Assembly (NCBI GenBank): GCA_017397695.1
Contig: JAFQIF010000082.1
Span: 1-6,461 of the forward strand
DNA: 6,461 nt
Direction of reading: 5' to 3'
Origin: Clostridia bacterium
GTDB lineage: Bacteria > Bacillota_A > Clostridia > Christensenellales > Aristaeellaceae
Shown: positions 6,085 through 6,461 of the stretch, in pieces
How the letters are laid out: each line of letters opens with the position of its first letter
Numbering within the stretch: the first letter of the stretch is position 1
The notes under the pieces: generated by a model
Told to the model about the DNA's origin: nothing
Databases searched by the model: none
What the model saw: the letters and a program-made list of their open reading frames with translations, nothing else
Program-made: the position numbers and the translations under genes

Positions 6085-6113
6085 TTGCCATTTCCCGCGC
6101 GTTCGTGTATGCT
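6085..6113 (+). promoter_or_regulatory. Promoter of the 66-residue protein gene
   Basis: TTGCCA (6085-6090) and TATGCT (6108-6113) are separated by 17 bases. The -35 matches consensus at five of six positions and the -10 at four. A start near 6120 would give a leader of about 26 bases. Its -35 box lies only 5 bases from the -35 box of the divergent CapA-like promoter. Confidence 0.55.
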
Positions 6114-6133
6114 TGAGACAGCATGGATACGGA

Positions 6134-6140
6134 AGGAGGT
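6134..6140 (+). promoter_or_regulatory. Strong ribosome binding site of the small gene
   Basis: AGGAGGT, a full Shine-Dalgarno match, ends 5 bases before ATG 6146. It is the main reason to accept this short gene as real, and it sets the start well inside a longer open frame that has no other support. Confidence 0.8.
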
Positions 6141-6145
6141 GCGGC

Positions 6146-6346
6146 ATGCACGACGAACGGAAGGCGCTGAGGACGCTTTTGCGCGCGCTGATTGCCGAGC
6201 GGGAGGACAGCGAGCTTTTGTATATTCCCCGCGGGGAAGATGGCATGCGCCGCATGATCCGTGCGCTGATCGATATGCGCCCCGCCAGGGAGAATGATCC
6301 GCTGGCAGAAATGATTGCTGCATTTAAGGGATATTTAGTTCATTAA
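6146..6346 (+). CDS. 66-residue protein resembling the N-terminal cap of protein-ADP-ribose hydrolases
   Basis: A small acidic-basic cytoplasmic protein, MHDERKALRTLLRALIAERE..., with no signal peptide or membrane segment. Two predicted helices flank LLYIPRGEDGMRRMIRALIDMRP (residues 24-46), and the C-terminus reads AEMIAAFKGYLVH. From memory, zinc-dependent macrodomain protein-ADP-ribose hydrolases of Firmicutes begin with the same layout: a helical segment, 'IP-(x)n-R-x-L-x-x-x-RP', then '(Q/K)-x-x-YL', before the macrodomain. Here a TAA follows immediately after that boundary and no macrodomain is encoded in the remaining 115 bases. It may be a stand-alone cap, or a gene cut short where the structured repeat now begins, 3-4 bases past the stop. 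The perfect ribosome binding site and promoter argue that it is expressed. The family link is by pattern only and needs a profile search. Confidence 0.7.
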   Translation: MHDERKALRTLLRALIAEREDSELLYIPRGEDGMRRMIRALIDMRPARENDPLAEMIAAFKGYLVH

Positions 6347-6349
6347 GGA

Positions 6350-6429
6350 ATCTTAAAACCGCCGCGAAGCGAAGAAGGGGTCTGGGGACAATGTCCCCAG
6401 GCGGGTTTGGGCGGCAGCCCAACGTTTCC
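6350..6429 (+). repeat. Structured dispersed repeat, copy 2
   Basis: The core at 6361-6406 is the inverted counterpart of 4697-4742 (one mismatch in 46). Flanking similarity extends to about 6350 and 6429. The hairpin CTGGGGA (6382-6388) with TCCCCAG (6394-6400) has a fully paired stem, where copy 1 has a G-T pair. The second hairpin pairs TTGGGC (6407-6412) with GCCCAA (6417-6422). The copy begins just after the stop of the 66-residue gene and reads in the direction of that gene. The rest of the window to 6461 shows only a minor GCGC-GAA-GCGC hairpin (6432-6442). Confidence 0.8.
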
Positions 6430-6461
6430 ATGCGCGAAGCGCCAGATAAGCAAGAATCAAA

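Noticed and set aside
4796..6145. Long plus-strand open frame leading into the 66-residue gene
   Set aside because: It is antisense to the CapA-like gene. Only the part after the AGGAGGT at 6134-6140 has start signals and plausible protein character.
6014..6151. N-terminal extension of the CapA-like protein by 46 residues
   Set aside because: It would cover the promoter and ribosome binding site and place the signal peptide internally.
4671..6429. CRISPR array or insertion sequence ends
   Set aside because: There are only two copies, in opposite orientation and 1.6 kb apart, with no spacers, no transposase and no clear target duplications visible.

Overview
The window looks like a piece of a fairly GC-rich (by eye, more G+C than A+T in genes) chromosome of a Gram-positive anaerobe, most likely a Clostridia-type Firmicute. 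This rests on strong AGGAGG-type ribosome binding sites, a GTG start, a Tn916-style integrase tail, a clostridial-style low-molecular-weight phosphatase (CHGNICRST) and secreted proteins with short hydrophobic signal peptides. The species cannot be named from sequence alone.

Left edge (1-295): the last 40 residues of a tyrosine recombinase, including its catalytic tyrosine, followed by an AT-richer gap of about 170 bases. The gap holds repeated TACGA motifs and a small palindrome with a 7-base centre. This is probably the end of an integrated element, with the att junction before base 296.

Plus-strand pair (296-2106): a low-molecular-weight protein tyrosine phosphatase and, 17 bases later, a MATE-family multidrug/Na+ antiporter. 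They form a likely operon closed by a clear intrinsic terminator at 2124-2149.

Minus-strand block (6013 down to 2153): a secreted CapA-type metallophosphoesterase-like protein, then an intergenic structured repeat, then an NYN-domain protein with two OST-HTH/LOTUS domains (putative RNase/RNA-binding protein). A secreted multidomain protein of unknown function follows, its ribosome binding site abutting the stop codon of the NYN gene. The CapA-like gene has a near-consensus promoter.

Right edge (6085-6461): a compact divergent promoter drives a 66-residue protein on the plus strand that resembles the N-terminal cap of zinc macrodomain protein-ADP-ribose hydrolases without the macrodomain. It is followed by a second copy of the structured repeat. 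The two repeat copies are in opposite orientation, 45/46 identical in the core, and each lies 3' of a gene in the same orientation relative to transcription. One hairpin has compensating changes in both arms, which suggests a conserved folded element. The points most worth a second look are this repeat family, the macrodomain-cap mini-protein, the GGADGPT motif (known from Na+-pumping decarboxylases) inside the secreted CapA protein, and the NYN-LOTUS gene coupled to a secreted protein.
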